7,795 nt of DNA from an uncultured Lachnospiraceae bacterium. Lineage in GTDB: Bacteria; Bacillota; Clostridia; Lachnospirales; Lachnospiraceae. The stretch's first letter is position 1; each line of letters begins with the position of its first letter. Positions 6,335 to 7,795 of this stretch are shown in pieces. Where the stretch lies: the NCBI GenBank assembly GCA_958446555.1, contig CAUCWU010000100.1, positions 1-7,795 on the forward strand. The letters are read 5' to 3'. The position numbers and the translations under genes were made by a program. The notes below the pieces were generated by a model. The model saw only the letters and a program-made list of their open reading frames with translations, was not told where the DNA came from and did no database searches.

Positions 6335-6345
6335 TGGAGGTCGTT

Positions 6346-7287
6346 ATGAAAGTATTTGTTACTGGAGTTGCCGGTCAGCTCGGACATGATGTAATGAATG
6401 AACTGGCTAAGCGCGGCTATGAGGGAATCGGAACTGATATTGCACCAGAGTATTCTGGCGCTGCTGACGGTACTGCTGTTGTTTCTATGCCATATGTTTC
6501 TTTAGATATCACTGATGCTGATTCTGTTGATCGTGTTATCTGCGAGATGAAGCCAGATGTTGTCGTTCACTGCGCTGCATGGACAGCTGTTGATCTGGCT
6601 GAGGACGAGGATAAGAGAGAAAAGGTTCATGCAATCAATGCTGGCGGTACTGCAAACATTGCAAATGCCTGCAAGAAGACTGGCAGCAAGATGGTTTACA
6701 TCAGCACCGACTATGTATTTGACGGTCAGGGTACTACTCCATGGACACCAGATTGCAAGGATTATAAGCCACTTAATGTTTATGGTCAGTCTAAGCTTGA
6801 CGGTGAGCTTGCTGTTTCTAGTACTCTTGACAACTACTTTATCGTGCGTATCGCATGGGTATTTGGCAAGAATGGAAAGAACTTCATCAAGACAATGTTA
6901 AATGTTGCCAAGACACACAGTACCTTAAAGGTAGTTAATGACCAGATCGGTACACCGACATACACCTTTGATTTGGCTAGACTGCTCGTTGATATGATTG
7001 AAACCGACAAATACGGCTACTATCATGTAACAAATGAGGGCGGCTACATCAGCTGGTATGATTTCACAAAGGAAATCTTCCGTCAGGCTACCCTTCTTGG
7101 ACGCACTGAGTACAGTGAGGATAAGGTTACTGTTCTTCCTGTTACTACTGCTGAGTATGGCCTTTCAAAGGCTGCAAGACCGTTTAACAGTCGTCTGGAT
7201 AAGTCCAAGCTTGTTGAAAATGGATTTACTCCACTTCCGACCTGGCAGGATGCAGTTGCGAGATATTTGAAGGAAATTGAATTTTAA
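6346..7287 (+). CDS. rfbD: dTDP-4-dehydrorhamnose reductase
   Basis: Final enzyme (313 aa from the chosen start) of dTDP-L-rhamnose synthesis, reducing dTDP-4-keto-L-rhamnose with NADPH or NADH in the cytoplasm. It has the Rossmann motif GVAGQLG (7-13), STDYVFDG (120-127), catalytic Y146 and K150 in YGQSK, the GTPTY segment (202-206) and the C-terminal RPxxSRLD motif (278-285), all typical of RmlD/RfbD. Start: an in-frame ATG at 6334 overlaps the rfbB stop but has no ribosome site; the ATG at 6346 has GGAGG (6336-6340) five bases upstream and gives the standard MKVFVTG N-terminus. Only 11 nt separate the genes, so they form an operon. The rfbA and rfbC products needed for steps one and three are not encoded here. 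Confidence 0.96.
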   Translation: MKVFVTGVAGQLGHDVMNELAKRGYEGIGTDIAPEYSGAADGTAVVSMPYVSLDITDADSVDRVICEMKPDVVVHCAAWTAVDLAEDEDKREKVHAINAGGTANIANACKKTGSKMVYISTDYVFDGQGTTPWTPDCKDYKPLNVYGQSKLDGELAVSSTLDNYFIVRIAWVFGKNGKNFIKTMLNVAKTHSTLKVVNDQIGTPTYTFDLARLLVDMIETDKYGYYHVTNEGGYISWYDFTKEIFRQATLLGRTEYSEDKVTVLPVTTAEYGLSKAARPFNSRLDKSKLVENGFTPLPTWQDAVARYLKEIEF

Positions 7288-7290
7288 TTG

Positions 7291-7317
7291 AACGCCGCGG
7301 GAAAATCCCGCGGCGTT
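7291..7317. terminator. Strong GC-rich terminator after rfbD, probably bidirectional
   Basis: A perfect 12-bp stem, AACGCCGCGGGA with TCCCGCGGCGTT, encloses a loop of three A and starts three bases after the rfbD stop. It is followed on the plus strand by ATTTCTTTT, an interrupted T tract, and on the minus strand by CAATTAAAATT. On the minus side the short coding remnant ends with its TAA (7318-7316) inside the stem, so the element probably once served converging genes. Confidence 0.85.
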
Positions 7318-7444
7318 ATTTCTTTTCAAATTCCTTTGCAACTGCTGAAAGTTCCCTCTCGTCAAACGGCTTGAAATCCTTCAAAAATATTAAACATAAT
7401 TTACAAGATGTGCCCCCTGCACCAAAAGAACCAGAGATTTCAGC
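7316..7444 (-). pseudogene. C-terminal remnant of an unidentified minus-strand gene
   Basis: A 42-residue open frame without start codon or ribosome site ends at TAA inside the rfbD terminator. Its last 20 residues (from LKDFKPFDERE to EFEKK) are charged and helix-like and look like a genuine protein end; the part before them (GSFGAGG, then Cys-rich) is less convincing. The FKPFDERE stretch slightly recalls C-terminal helices of aldo/keto reductases, but this is too short to name. The frame is blocked upstream by TGA (plus positions 7445-7447). It is most likely decayed or rearranged coding sequence and could be a chance frame. Confidence 0.3.
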
Positions 7445-7449
7445 TCAAC

Positions 7450-7662
7450 TTACTCACATTTTCTTTGAATTTTCTGCAAGAAAACAAATCCCACTGCACA
7501 AGACACAGCCTCTGTGATTGGGAATGCCCACCAGATAAGAGAAATCGGTGCTACTCCCTTTTGCACGAGGCTTGCAAAAATTGCGGCAAGTGGCAGAATA
7601 ATAATTAGCTGTCTCAAAAGAGAAATGATAAGCGACTCTGCACCGCCGTCAAGTGCCTGATA
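7450..7662 (-). pseudogene. C-terminal remnant of a MATE-family efflux transporter
   Basis: Read on the minus strand, 70 in-frame codons ending in TAA (7452-7450) encode a segment starting YQALDGGAESLIISLLRQ, then a hydrophobic stretch, then APISLIWWAFPITEAVS, another helix and a basic tail (FLQKIQRKCE). The order FQALGxGxxSLxxSLLRQ, helix, [IL]WWAFPIxE, helix, basic end matches the last two membrane segments of MATE (multidrug and toxic compound extrusion) transporters of Firmicutes. These have about 450 residues, so roughly the first 380 are missing. The similarity begins beside the A run at 7662-7668, where a terminator hairpin and a promoter replace the expected coding sequence. No start codon lies in the open frame, so no functional pump is expected. 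Confidence 0.7.
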
Positions 7663-7715
7663 AAAAAACGAGCAGCAAATGAAACTGGATTTACGCAGTT
7701 CTTTGCTACTCGTTT
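7662..7715 (-). terminator. Terminator-like hairpin directly behind a promoter; possible short RNA
   Basis: In minus-strand RNA, AAACGAGUAGCAAA (7715-7702) pairs with UUUGCUGCUCGUUU (7679-7666) over 14 bp with one U-G wobble; inside, AACUG pairs with CAGUU around an eight-base loop. The 3' arm runs into seven U (7668-7662), as in an intrinsic terminator acting leftward. On the plus strand the wobble becomes a C-A mismatch and no comparable T run follows, so orientation is clear. The predicted start of the neighbouring promoter is near 7717-7718, so the transcript would be a ~55-nt RNA that is almost entirely this hairpin. It may be a small RNA or an attenuator for a gene now lost. Confidence 0.6.
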
Positions 7716-7723
7716 ACTCGAAT

Positions 7724-7752
7724 ATTATATTTCGTGATTTTCAAAAAGTCAA
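7724..7752 (-). promoter_or_regulatory. Strong sigma-A-type promoter reading leftward
   Basis: On the minus strand, TTGACT (7752-7747, five of six) and a consensus TATAAT (7729-7724) are separated by exactly 17 bases, with AT-rich sequence upstream (7753-7780) that could serve as an UP element. This is the best promoter match in the window. It points at the hairpin and the MATE remnant, neither of which is a translated gene. The rest of 7753-7795 shows no gene. Confidence 0.6.
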
Positions 7753-7795
7753 TTATAAAATTTATTTTTCATTTTTGAAACTTTTGGTCTCAATG

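Noticed and set aside
6334..6345. Upstream ATG for rfbD overlapping the rfbB stop
   Set aside because: No ribosome site precedes it, and the GGAGG lies between it and the ATG at 6346, which gives the standard family N-terminus.
7408..7608. Plus-strand open frame of 66 codons starting MCPLHQKNQ
   Set aside because: It lies antisense to the MATE remnant, whose family-like sequence explains the open frame; no ribosome site and no recognisable protein pattern.
1..7795. CRISPR arrays, tRNA or rRNA genes, insertion sequences
   Set aside because: No regularly spaced repeats, no cloverleaf or rRNA-like segments and no transposase or recombinase coding sequence were seen on either strand.

Overview
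The window looks like a chromosome segment from a low-GC, Gram-positive, gut-type Clostridia bacterium, probably of the Lachnospiraceae. This rests on AGGAGG-type ribosome sites before every gene, on protein sequences of Firmicutes character, and on a contrast between AT-rich accessory genes and a strongly codon-biased housekeeping pair. The genus cannot be fixed from the sequence.

Left edge (1-189): the last 18 codons of a plus-strand gene, probably a dihydrolipoyl-dehydrogenase-like flavoprotein, then a short intergenic stretch with one perfect hairpin.

Minus-strand block (190-4968, read right to left): an OmpR-type response regulator, an overlapping HAMP-containing sensor histidine kinase, a 153-nt gap, an ABC transporter ATPase, and an overlapping large ABC-2-type permease. 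This is the usual layout of a two-component system that senses an envelope-active compound or envelope stress and switches on the adjacent exporter. The substrate is unknown; antimicrobial-peptide or drug efflux is an inference. The ATPase ribosome site lies inside a 13-bp RNA hairpin that ends in a U run, so the transporter may be controlled at the RNA level separately from the sensor genes.

Intergenic region (4969-5314): a divergent control region with several inverted repeats. One overlaps the predicted -10 of the regulator operon. Another is a perfect 21-bp palindrome between the -35 and -10 of the predicted rfbB promoter. Two more lie in the rfbB leader.

Plus-strand block (5315-7287): rfbB (dTDP-glucose 4,6-dehydratase) and rfbD (dTDP-4-dehydrorhamnose reductase), steps two and four of dTDP-L-rhamnose synthesis, closed by a strong GC-rich terminator. 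The rfbA and rfbC partners are not in the window.

Right edge (7288-7795): no intact gene. On the minus strand it holds a strong sigma-A-type promoter that runs straight into a terminator-like hairpin (a possible ~55-nt RNA or an orphan attenuator), then the last 70 codons of a MATE-family efflux pump without its N-terminal part, then a short unidentified C-terminal coding remnant that ends in the rfbD terminator.
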